This document shows positions 1-10,178 of a stretch of 64,000 bases of DNA, piece by piece. The notes below the pieces were generated by a model. The model worked only from the letters and a program-made list of their open reading frames with translations. It searched no databases and was not told the origin of the DNA. The position numbers and the translations under genes are program-made. The stretch is taken from the NCBI GenBank assembly GCA_017163975.1, contig JAFFSR010000343.1, forward strand, positions 4,286,001 through 4,350,000, written 5' to 3'. Each line of letters begins with the position of its first letter. The stretch's first letter is position 1. The stretch comes from Anastatus disparis. Lineage: Eukaryota; Arthropoda; Insecta; Hymenoptera; Eupelmidae.

Positions 1-204
1 TTTTTATAAATTATGTTGCACATGCATATATTTCACTATTTTTTTAAATTTAAATATTTTTTATGTATACAGATGAATGTATATGTACATGTACCTACGT
101 ATTATTCACACAAACATTTTCATGTTATGTGAAGTCGAAAAATTCATTTTATATAGATTTTAAAATAAATTTATTTAAAAAACTGAAATAAATAATACAA
201 TACT
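1..204. other. AT-rich non-coding DNA
   Basis: Low-complexity A/T sequence with no open frame of note and no recognisable repeat end. Nothing further can be supported. Confidence 0.6.
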
Positions 205-724
205 CTTTCTTGAAACTTTATTCAATTAAAGACTTTTCTTTAAAAAAGCAAAAAAATGTTTTGTGTGCTTATTTACTAGCTTAAATTAATATTAAAAGAA
301 ATTTTTTATTTAAAGTTATACAAATATAGAAACTTTTAATCATTTAATTTGTAATCTGTTTTATTCGTATTCATATAATAATCCGATATGAATTTTTAAT
401 ATTAAAAAGAATATCTTAATACATTAATTTAACAAAAAAGACTATATTTTTGATTTATAAAATTGATGGGGATTATTATATAAATACGGAAAAAGCAAAT
501 TACAAATTGAATGAATTATCTTATATAATTATGCAACTTTGGGTAAAAATTTTTTTTTACTATTAATTTTTAGTAAGTAAAAGAACACAAAATATTATGC
601 TTTTTTGAGGAAAAATCTTTTACTTGATAAAATTCATATATTCAAAACATTGTAAAGATATTTAGACTTTGTAATTAATTTATTTAATTTCCCTGGTAGA
701 AACGTTAAGCATATATTCAGTATA

Positions 725-885
725 TAATACCGGCCGTCGCGATCTTATGTTGATCGATTCCGCGATAAACCCTAACACTGGTTCATCAATCATCCCGATG
801 GTATCGGGAGGATATCGTCAACCTTCTAATTATATTTCATCTATAATATATAATAAATAATAATTTAGAAAATGTAATACCCTGA
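725..885. other. Locally GC-richer unique segment
   Basis: Bases 730-830 are noticeably less AT-rich than their surroundings and include ccggccgtcgcgatc and a short palindrome around cccgatggtatcggga. No open frame or known element end is visible. It may be part of the repeat flanking it. Confidence 0.3.
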
Positions 886-1092
886 ATGGAAAAAGTAATG
901 ATGAATAAAATAATAAATTTTATTATGCACATAATAAATTTTAGTATGCATATAATAAATTTTACTTTTTCAAATAATAATGTCGAGTCGATAATCTGTA
1001 AATTTAATCATAATCTCAAAATTTTCGACCAAATTGAAAGTAGTTCTGTAACATATGTAGACGATTCGAAAATTCATTGACAGCATGTCATC

Positions 1093-1169
1093 ATGGCGCA
1101 GCCGGTAATGCGTTCACGCTTTGCATGCACGAGGTATCTGGTTCGAGCCCACTTCACGCAAGATTTTTT
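1093..1169 (+). repeat. tRNA-derived SINE head (pol III box A/B)
   Basis: The sequence tggcgcagccggtaatgcg resembles a tRNA box A, and ggttcgagccc at 1140-1150 is a good box B. A T6 pol III stop follows at 1164-1169. The spacing is that of a tRNA, but the anticodon arm does not pair properly (five-base stem broken), so a functional tRNA is unlikely. This is the usual appearance of a tRNA-derived SINE 5' end; no clear body or A-rich tail follows. Confidence 0.45.
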
Positions 1170-1701
1170 ACGATGATAATTTATTTTCAAAATATAAAAT
1201 CAATAAAAAATATAATTATAAATGGTTGAATAAAAAATTTCGGGTGCAAAAAATAATATCAAAAAAAGGTTTTAATCAAGTTTTTAGGGTTATGTTCTTT
1301 ATCTAATATATGAAATTGTAATTAATGTCTTCAATATTTTATCGCGTATATATTAGTTATTAATCGCGACTGCGTCGCGACGAGATATCGCTAGCCGTTA
1401 ATTTATTGAGCATATTTTAATCCTGAATTTTCTACCAGGGTTATAAAATTTTATTAAATAAACGACTCTCTCTTAAAAAAAACATATTTTTTGTGTTTTT
1501 TTTATTAATTAAAATCAATACTAAAAAAAATTCTTTATCGAAAGTTATACACAATTATAAAAAATTTTTAATCATTTAAAATGTAATATGTTTTACTTTA
1601 TATTTAAATAATCTGCCATAAATTTTGTAAATTAAAAAGAGTATAAGACTTCAATTTAATAGAAAAAAAAACAATATTTTTAATCTATAAAATTAAATTA
1701 A

Positions 1702-1800
1702 TGTAAGGCAGACACTACACCTGTACTCATAAATATTGTCTAAATTTTCATTTTATTGTAAAATTTTAGAAAAAAAATGCATTAGCTTATAGTATGTACC
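1702..1800 (+). repeat. CACTA-like element terminus (left-type)
   Basis: The sequence cactacacctgtactcata starts at 1713 and is followed by a region, including atgcattagcttatagtatg, that recurs at 10022-10060. The same terminus occurs at 9971 in this orientation and at 17584 and 44677 as reverse complement. CACTA at a terminus is the signature of EnSpm/CACTA elements. Similarity also extends outward for about 15-20 bases (gatgtaaaacggacact-like), so the true end may lie slightly outside. Confidence 0.45.
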
Positions 1801-2019
1801 ATGAAGATTATTTTATAAAATTTTTAAATAAATTTATTTATCAGTTATTTAAAATGTGAAAGTCCAATGATATATATTAAAATTATTCCATTTTGTACCA
1901 GGAATACAAAATTCTTATAAACAAAGGAATAGGTTTATTTGAAAATTCGACTGAATAATTTTCATGATATTTACTACAAACCAATGTTTTTTTTCTGAAT
2001 CTTTGCAATAACTTTCTGT

Positions 2020-5000
2020 GTTCATTAGTATATCCTTCCTGTAATATTCTGTGAAAGGCTGCAGGAAGTTTGAATAGGATCTTCCACAAAATGTTACTGC
2101 AAGCTTCCTGCAAGATGTAAAGTAATCTTCCAAATAACATTCGGATATAACTTTTCGGAAGCTTACTGGAAGCTATTTTGTAATATTCCATTTGTCTCTC
2201 ATGGAATATTACATGTAAGCATCCCTGAACCTTCCGTAAAGCTTACATGAAAGATTCCAATGGAAGCTTCCCAAAACTTTCATTTAGCTTTCGGGAAGCT
2301 TGCAGGAAATCTTCCTGACAAGTTACTGGTAACCTTCCTTAAACAATAAAATATTTTTCCTATCACATTCCACTGAAGGCTGCGGGAAGTTTGAATGGAA
2401 TTTTTCACATAATATTATTGGAAGCTTCCTGCAAGATATAATGTAGTCTTCCAAATAACGTTTCTGTAATATTGCATGTAATCTTTCCGAAAGCTTACTG
2501 GAAGCTATTTCGTAAAGTTTCATTTAGCCCTCATGGAATATTACATGTTAGCTTCTCTGAACCTTCCGTAAAGCTTACATGAGAGATTCCAATGGAAGCT
2601 TCCCAAAACTTTCATTTAGCTTTCGGGAAGCTTGCAGGGAATCTTCTTGACAAGTTACTGGTGACCTACTGTAAACATTGAAATATTTTTCTTATAACAT
2701 GCCGTGGAAGGCTGCAGGAAGTTTAAATGGAATCTTCCACAAAATATTACCGAAAGCTTCCTGCAAGATATAATGTAATCTTCCGAATAACGTTTCTGTA
2801 ATATTGCATGTAATCTTTCCGGAATCTTACTGGAAGCTATTTCGTAATGTTCCATTAAGCCCTCATGGAATATTACATGTTAGCTTCTCCGAACCTTCCG
2901 TAAAGCTTACATGAAAGATTCCAATGGAAGCTTTCCAAAACTTTCATTTAGCTTTCGGGAAGCTTGCAGGGAATCTTCTTGACAAGTTACTGGTAACCTT
3001 CTGTAAACATTGAAATATTTTTCTTATAACATGCCGTGGAAGGCTGCAGGAAGTTTGAATGGAATCTTCCACATAATATTACTGAAAGCTTCCTGCAAGA
3101 TATAATGTAATCTTCCGAATAACGTTTCTGTAATATTGCATGTAATCTTTCCGAAAGCTTACTGAAAGCTATTTTGTAATGTTTCATTTAGCCCTCATGA
3201 AATATCAAATGTTAGCTTTCCTGAACCTTCCATAAAGTTTATATGAAAGATTCCAATGGAAGCTTCTCGAAACTTCCATTTAGCTTCCGGGAAGCTTACA
3301 AAGAATCTTCCTGACAAGTTACTGGTAACCTTCCTCAAACAATAAAATATTTTTCCTATCACATTCCACTGAAGGCTGCGGGAAGTTTGAATGGAATTTT
3401 TCACATAATATTATTGGAAGCTTCCTGCAAGATATAATGTAATCTTCTGAATAACGTTTCTGTAATATTGCATGTAATCTTTTCGAAAGCTTACTGCAAG
3501 CTATTTTGTAATGTTTCATTGAGCCCTCATGGAATATTACATGTTAGCTTCTCTGAACCTTCCATAAAGCTTACATGAAAGATTCCAATGGAAGCTTCCC
3601 AAAACTTTCATTTAGCTTTCGGGAAGCTTGCAGGGAATCTTCTTGACAAGTTACTGGCAACCTTCTGTAAACATTGAAATATTTTTTTTATAACATGCCG
3701 TGGAAGGCTGCAGAAAGTTTGAATGGAATCTTCCACAAAATATTACTGAAAGCTTCCTGCAAGATATAATGTAATCTTCCGAATAACGTTTCTGTAATAT
3801 TGCATGTAATCTTTCCGGAATCTTACTGGAAGCTATTTCGTAATGTTCCATTAAGCTCTCATGGAATATTACATGTTAGCTTCTCCGAACCTTCCGTAAA
3901 GCTTACATGAAAGATTCCAATGGAAGCTTTCCAAAACTTTCATTTAGCTTTCGGGAAGCTTGCAGGGAATCTTCTTGACAAGTTACTGGTAACCTTCTGT
4001 AAACATTGAAATATTTTTCTTATAACATGCCGTGGAAGGCTGCAGGAAGTTTGAATGGAATCTTCCACAAAATATTACCGAAAGCTTCCTGCAAGATATA
4101 ATGTAATCTTCCGAATAACGTTTCTGTAATATTGCATGTAATCTTTCCGGAAACTTACTGGAAGCTATTTCGTAATGTTCCATTAAGCCGTCCTGGGATA
4201 TTAAATGTTAGCTTCTCTGAACCTTCCGTAAAGCTTACATGAAAGATTCTAATGGAAGCTTCCCAAAACTTTCATTTAGCTTTCGGGAAGCTTGCAGGGA
4301 ATCTTCCTGACAAGTTACTGGTAACCTTCTTTAAACAATAAAATATTTTTCCTATCACATTCCACTGAAGGCTGCGGGGAGTTTGAATGGAATTTTTCAC
4401 ATAATATTATTGGAAGCTTCCTGCAAGATATAATGTAGTCTTCCGAATAACGTTTCTGTAATATTGCATGTAATCTTTCCGAAAGCTTACTGGGAGCTAT
4501 TTTGTAATGTTTCATTTAGCCCTCATGGAATATTACATGTTAGCTTCTCTGAACCTTCCGTAAAGCTTACATGAAAGATTCCAATGGAAGCTTTCCAAAA
4601 CTTTCATTCAGCTTTCGGGAAGCTTGCAGGTAATCTTCTTGACAAGTTACTGGTAACCTTTTGTAAACATCGAAATATTTTTCTTATAACATGCCGTGGA
4701 AGGCTGCAGAAAGTTTGAATGGAATCTTCCACAAAATATTACTGAAAGCTTCCTGCAAGATATAATGTAATCTTCCGAATAACGTTTCTGTAATATTGCA
4801 TGTAATCTTTCCGGAATCTTACTGGAAGCTATTTCGTAATGTTCCATTAAGCTCTCATGGAATATTACATGTTAGCTCCTCCGAACCTTCCGTAAAGCTT
4901 ACATGAAAGATTCCAATGGAAGCTTTCCAAAACTTTCATTTAGCTTTCGGGAAGCTTGCAGGGAATCTTCTTGACAAGTTACTGGTAACCTTTTGTAAAC

Positions 5001-6640
5001 ATCGAAATATTTTTCTTATAACATGCCGTGGAAGGCTGCAGGAAGTTTGAATGGAATCTTCCACAAAATATTACTGAAAGCTTCCTGCAAGATATAATGT
5101 AATCTTCCGAATAACGTTTCTGTAATATTGCATGTAATCTTTCCGGAATCTTACTGGAAGCTATTTCGTAATGTTCCATTAAGCCCTCCTGGGATATTAA
5201 ATGTTAGCTTCCCTGAACCTTCCATAAAGTTTACATGAAAGATTCCGATGGAAGCTTCTCGAAACTTCCATTTAGCTTCTGGGAAGCTTACAAAGAATCT
5301 TCCTGACAAGTTACTGGTAACCTTCCTTAAACAATAAAATATTTTTCCTATCACATTCCACTGAAGGCTGCAGGAAGTTTGAATGGAATTTTTCACATAA
5401 TATTATTGGAAGCTTCCTGCAAGATATAATGTAATCTTCCGAATAACGTTTCTGTAATATTGCATGTAATCTTTCCGAAAGCTTACTGAAAGCTATTTTG
5501 TAATGTTTCATTTAGCCCTCATGAAATATCAAATGTTAGCTTTCCTGAACCTTCCATAAAGTTTACATGAAAGATTCCAACGGAAGCTTCTCGAAACTTC
5601 CATTTAGCTTCCGGGAAGCTTACAAAGAATCTTCCTGACAAGTTACTGGTAACCTTTCGTGAACATTGAAATATTCTTTCTGTAACATTCCGTGGAAAGC
5701 TGCAGGAAGTTTTAATGGAATCTTTTACAAAATATTACTGGAAGCTTCCTGCAAGATATATTGCAATTTTCCAAACAACGTTTCTGTAATATTGCATGTA
5801 ATCTTTTCGGAAACTTACTGGAAGCTATTTTGTAATGTTTTATTTAGTAATGCTTCCCTGAACCTTTTATAAAGTTTACATGAAAGATTCCAACGGAAGC
5901 TTCTCGAAACTTCCATTTAGCTTCCGGGAAGCTTACAAAGAATCTTCCTGACAAGTTACTGGTAACCTTTCGTGAACATTGAAATATTCTTTCTGTAACA
6001 TTCCGTGGAAAGCTGCAGGAAGTTTTAATGAAATCTTTTACAAAATATTACTGGAAGCTTCCTGCAAGATATATTGCAATTTTCCAAACAACGTTTCTGT
6101 AATATTGCATGTAATCTTTTCGGAAACTTACTGGAAGCTATTTTGTAATGTTTCATTTAGTAATGCTTCCCTGAACCTTCCGTGAAGCTTACACGAAAGA
6201 TTCCAATGGAAGCTTCCCAAAACTTTCATTTAGCTTTCGGGAAGCTTGCAGGGAATCTTCTTGACAAGTTACTGGTAACCTTCTATAAACATTGAAATAT
6301 TTTTCTTATAACATGCCGTGGAAGGCTGCAGGAAGTTTGAATGGAATCTTCCACAAAATATTACTGAAAGCTTCCTGCAAGATATAATGTAATCTTCCGA
6401 ATAACATTTCTGTAATATTGCATGTAATCTTTCCGGAATCTTACTGGAAGCTATTTCGAAATGTTCCATTGAGTCCTCCTGGAATATTACATGTTAGCTT
6501 CCCTGAACCTCCCATAAAGTTTACATAAAAGATTCCGACGGAAGCTTCTCGAAACTTTCATTAAGCTCCCAGGAAGCTTGCTAGAAGCTTACATTGGAAT
6601 CTTTCTCGAATCTTTTGATGGAAGCTTCCCAAATCTTTCG
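2020..6640. repeat. 332-bp satellite array with 996-bp higher-order repeat
   Basis: About 14 tandem monomers. Homologous positions recur every 332 bases: 2323, 2655, 2987, 3319, 3651, 3983, 4315, 4647, 4979, 5311. Two monomer types are distinguishable. Type A carries cctatcacattccactgaagg and aacaataaaat; type B carries cttataacatgccgtggaagg and aacattgaaat. Type A falls at 2323, 3319, 4315 and 5311, exactly 996 bases apart, giving an A-B-B higher-order unit. Each monomer is rich in imperfect gaagcttcc palindromes. The array edges (about 1990-2020 and 6550-6650) are more diverged than the middle. Small open frames inside are by-products of the repeat and are not genes. Confidence 0.95.
5641..6266. 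repeat. Two 313-bp deletion-variant satellite monomers
   Basis: Within the satellite, two nearly identical adjacent units start at about 5641 and 5954 and are 313 bases long, not 332. The segment that reads ccctcatggaatattacatgttag in standard monomers is shortened to agtaatg-like sequence here. Their near identity suggests a recent local duplication after the deletion. The unit that follows (from about 6267) returns to the standard type B sequence. Confidence 0.8.
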
Positions 6641-6900
6641 TGCTATGTGGGAACGAACCATTTATTATCGAATCAATTTTTATTATACAATGTTATTCAA
6701 ATATTGTAATATAGCTCATGAAATAATATTATCGTCTTAAACTACAATTTCGTTACAAATAAATCCTTACCTAATATATAAAATTAATAAATATAGGATT
6801 TGATTTTTTATATCAATAGTCGTAATACTGTTTTAATACTAATATTCGTTATTCTATTTACAAAATATTTTACATGCTACTTTTCTTTGGCCCAAACTTA
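6641..6900. other. AT-rich spacer after the satellite
   Basis: No coding sequence or repeat end recognised. It ends in tta just before the palindromic element at 6901. Confidence 0.5.
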
Positions 6901-7308
6901 GGCCCGAATTCATAGTCGTGTCTTGAGTATTAACCTTTTAAGGACGGGACTGCTCGATATTTCGACAACTCAAGTGTCATAATATTTTTGAGTGTTTCAA
7001 CATAATATTATCCTACAAATCACTCAAAAATATTATGATACTGGAGTGGTCGAAATATCGACCAGTCCCACCCTTAAAAAGTTAAGTATGACTTAAAAAT
7101 TAAGTATCGTTACTTGAGTATCAGCTGTTACTTCAATTGAGTGTTACATCCTTACCGACGACTTTCTTATTTGTGTGATTTTGTTTCATAACTAACTGTG
7201 ATAACCTCTTCATGTAGCACTCAATTGAAGTAACAGCTGATACTCAAGTAATGAAACTTAAGCTTTTAGTCATACTTGATACTCAAGACACGACTATGAA
7301 TTCGGGCC
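6901..7308. mobile_element. Palindromic MITE with nested hairpin
   Basis: The left end ggcccgaattcatagtcgtg and the right end cacgactatgaattcgggcc are reverse complements. Complementarity continues through tcttgagta and, further in, cttgagtatcagctgttact against agtaacagctgatactcaag. A second hairpin (about 6933-7083), with arms around ggacgggactgctcgatat and its complement, sits inside the left arm and looks like a nested insertion. There is no coding capacity. The superfamily is uncertain; flanks are tta and ata. Confidence 0.8.
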
Positions 7309-7324
7309 ATAATGTTTTTTGATG

Positions 7325-7515
7325 GCTCGAATTTATAGACCCAACTCAAGTCTAAGGCTAGAAGTTGTAGTTGTTACTCAGTTCTCAAATATTCTATCCT
7401 TGTTCTTCTTATGGAAAAAGAGTAAGAACACAGATAAATATCTGAGAACTGAGTAAAGACTATAACTTCCAGCCTAACGATTGTTACTTGAGTTACGTCA
7501 CTGGATTCGTACCTA
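7325..7515. mobile_element. Second palindromic element related to the preceding MITE
   Basis: The start ggctcgaatttatagacccaa resembles the terminus at 6901. Internal arms ctcagttctcaaatat (7379-7394) and atatctgagaactgag (7439-7454) face each other, as do ggctagaagttgtag and ctataacttccagcc. This is a non-coding foldback of under 200 bases. Confidence 0.6.
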
Positions 7516-9955
7516 TGTCAATGAAGATAATATAATACAATACATGACATAAGTGCGAACTTTATTTATGATCTTTAAAACGATTGCAAATGTCATAAAA
7601 TAATTGCGAATAATATGCGCTTTATAACAAAAATATATTTAATATTGTAATATTAATATGAGACATGTAAACAAGATTTCAATGTTTTTGCATGCTCACA
7701 TTTTTTTTACGCAGTGTTAAAATAGACCACATAGCTCTCGCAAAAGTGTGACTTAAGTGCAGATTTAGATTACATAGTGTTAAAAATGCCAAAGTCAAGG
7801 TTCATATTATTAAATCATGATGATAATGTTTGTATTGATAAGTTTTCCTTACGAAATATAAATTCATATGTAATCTCAAGTTGATATTTTGACTGTACTT
7901 GATATAGCTGTACCTGTGAAATGACTTATTTATCAAAATATTTTTTTTTATTAAAGCAATATAATATTTAAAAGATTTTATCACATATAAAGTAGTGAAA
8001 TATTAACAAAATCATGAAAGAAGTGTTTAAATACCTAATCTAAAATGTGGATTCGTGCAAAAATATGATTCGAATATTTGTAAATCTTATTTTTCTGACT
8101 TGATTGCATAATTAAATTCATAAATAAAGTTCTAGAATACAATTTCATAGTATAAATAATAATACAAAGTCTGCAAATGAATTACAATCACCCAAAAACG
8201 TGGAAAAAAATGAGTTTTTTTGCATTTTTATTTATGACGCACCAACAGGAAATATCTGGAAAAATTCAGGCAAGTAATTTTAAACAAAATACAAGTTTTT
8301 TTGCAAAAATTGGCCCTGTACCGCATTTCCCGTGAAAATAGGAAGAGTTTGAATTTTTTTTTCATCCTTTTAGGTTATATAGCATCATTGAATCTTTATG
8401 AAAAAATTCTACATGATTTGTAACCATTTAAGCTATAAGCACCATTTTCTTGAGGTTTTTTTATTGACTAGATGCGGAGAAAAAAAATAAATAGTGAAAA
8501 AGTCATTTTTTTCATGCTGTGGACAGGGAGAGGGGGGTCGCGGTCTGCAAATATGACAAAAACTATTTTTTTTTTATCCAAAACAAAGTTACAAGATTAA
8601 ACAAAAATTTCAGGGACAGGGAAAAATTGATTATCTTAACGGGGGGTACCCTTTCTTGTTGAATACATATCAATTTTCGTACATTATTATCAGCTGAATC
8701 TCATCAATTAAAAATGAGATTTTTAAATACTCAAATTTCTTTTTTTTTCTTAATTTTTTTATGATTGTGCTTCACAATGTTTGAAATTACAATCCATAAG
8801 AATTAAAATATATTTCTGGCATAATTTTTAATGAAAAACCTCTACATACATTTCTTCCAAAACTCTATACTTTTCGAGAAAAAAAACCATAAATCTCATG
8901 ATGTAGCCAAAAGCGACGATTTTTCCGTATGTAAAAAGTATTTTCTCAAGTTTTTACCATAAGTTGATAGTTTTCAAGAAAAATATTGATCAAGAAATTT
9001 ATTTAACAAAAAATTTGAAAAATTCAAATTATTTCATGATTTCGAATCTTCACCTTCTTCACCTAGACCTGTAAATCTCTTTTTGCATGTTTTGGGTATC
9101 AAATGGAAGATATTCACGATTTATTTGAACGATTTTTATTTTTTTACCAGATGAGTTGACATGAAATGTCCCATATACAGTACCGCTCAAAAGTTCGGAA
9201 ACATTTATTGAAACCAGTCGAATTTTAAAAGGTCATAATTCCAAAACGGCTTGACTAATTGAAAAAAATAAAAAAGATTTTTTCAAGATCTCGATAAATA
9301 CTATCGATTTATGTCAGGTGCATTGCCATTTTTTATTAAAAAATATATTTTGACGTATTGAAAAAAAATTTTTTTCAATTTTTTTTTTCAATCAATTATT
9401 TGTAACATTTTGGGAAATTACTGGATTAAAAAATTACGGAAAGCATTTTAAGTTTCCAGTTTTAACAAAAAATAAATAAAAGTCTTCGCTGCATATTAGT
9501 GTATTGACAAAAACTTATATTCATGTCAAATACATTACATCACATAGTAACACTAAAATCTAGTAAAGATTGACATTCATTTTTTGTTAAAACTAAAAAT
9601 CTTTAATTGCAATTAGACAATAACAGAACATTAAGTTTCTTCTTATGGTCCATAAAAACTATTTTCCTTAAATGTAATACACAATTATTATTAAGTATAT
9701 ACTCTTTTTATGCGAAAAATTGTCTTATGAGGCCCGCAATAATAAATATAAAATTAATTTTTGTAATATCATTGAAACAAATTGATTGTACATATAATCG
9801 TATCTTAAAAATTATTTTCAATTATATAAATTTAATTTCATTAAATTAACCCTTTGACTTCTACGGTAATTTGTTCAAATGTATAACGACAATTTTCGTT
9901 TCTGGCAGTCAAGGGGTTAATGATTTTTGTTGAAGTAAAAAGAAAAAATATTAAG
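7516..9955. other. AT-rich stretch with a fragment of the foldback family
   Basis: No gene is seen. From about 9000 to 9180 the sequence (cacctagacctgtaaatctc, gggtatcaaatggaagat, gatgagttgacatgaaatg, tcccatat) is a diverged half of the element whose paired arms lie at 14745-16045. A short GC-richer patch around 8520-8545 (gggagaggggggtcgcggtc) stands alone. The rest is homopolymer-rich. Confidence 0.5.
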
Positions 9956-10060
9956 GAGATGTAAAATGGACACTACACCTATACTCATGAATATTGACTA
10001 TGTTTTCATTGAAAAATTTTTAGTAGAGAAATGCATTAGCTTATAGTATGTACTCTCTAA
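9945..10060 (+). repeat. CACTA-like element terminus (left-type)
   Basis: The sequence cactacacctatactcatga starts at 9971, preceded by aaggagatgtaaaatgga. The reverse complement of 44660-44700 matches this almost base for base, including the outer aaggagatgtaaaa. The inner sequence atgcattagcttatagtatg repeats that near 1780. Confidence 0.55.
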
Positions 10061-10178
10061 ATTTAATTCAATGGAATTTCAATGAAGTCCAGTGAAATTT
10101 CCACTAAATTGATGAGTAAAAATTGCTTCACTGGAGTTTAGTAAAATTTCGCTGAATAAAAAAGTAAAATATTCACTA
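10061..10178. repeat. CAGTGAAATTT-rich degenerate repeat, left part
   Basis: Short imperfect units around ccagtgaaatttcact and ttcactggagtttag. The same kind of sequence resumes at 12777-12890 and 13730-13880, so the pogo-like element at 10179-12774 inserted into this repeat. Confidence 0.5.

Larger units (their letters stand above)
205..1700. repeat. Pair of diverged direct repeats (about 210-470 and 1450-1700)
   Basis: The two blocks align by eye in the same orientation over about 250 bases. Both run from a cgactctctctt/actctttcttg-like start, through a shared aaagttatacacaatta/aaagttatacaaata segment and a common tttaatcattta, to a shared ...taatctataaaattaa or tgatttataaaattga end. They are separated by about 980 bases of AT-rich DNA. 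Direct repeats of this size could be LTRs of a decayed element, but no polypurine tract, primer site or retroviral-type coding sequence lies between them. A segmental duplication or internal repeats of a DNA element fit as well. Confidence 0.5.

Noticed and set aside
1093..1165. Functional tRNA-Ala gene (TGC in the anticodon position)
   Set aside because: The anticodon stem does not pair and the acceptor stem is poor; a SINE head explains the box A/B spacing.
205..1700. LTR retrotransposon with LTRs at 210-470 and 1450-1700
   Set aside because: No gag/pol remnants, primer-binding site, polypurine tract or target duplication seen; kept only as a direct repeat.
2323..6469. Series of 66-residue open frames on the minus strand at 332-bp spacing
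   Set aside because: They follow the satellite period exactly, in both monomer types, and vary as the DNA does. No codon-level constraint is apparent.
2020..6640. CRISPR-like array
   Set aside because: Repeats are contiguous 332-bp monomers without unique spacers, and the DNA is eukaryotic.
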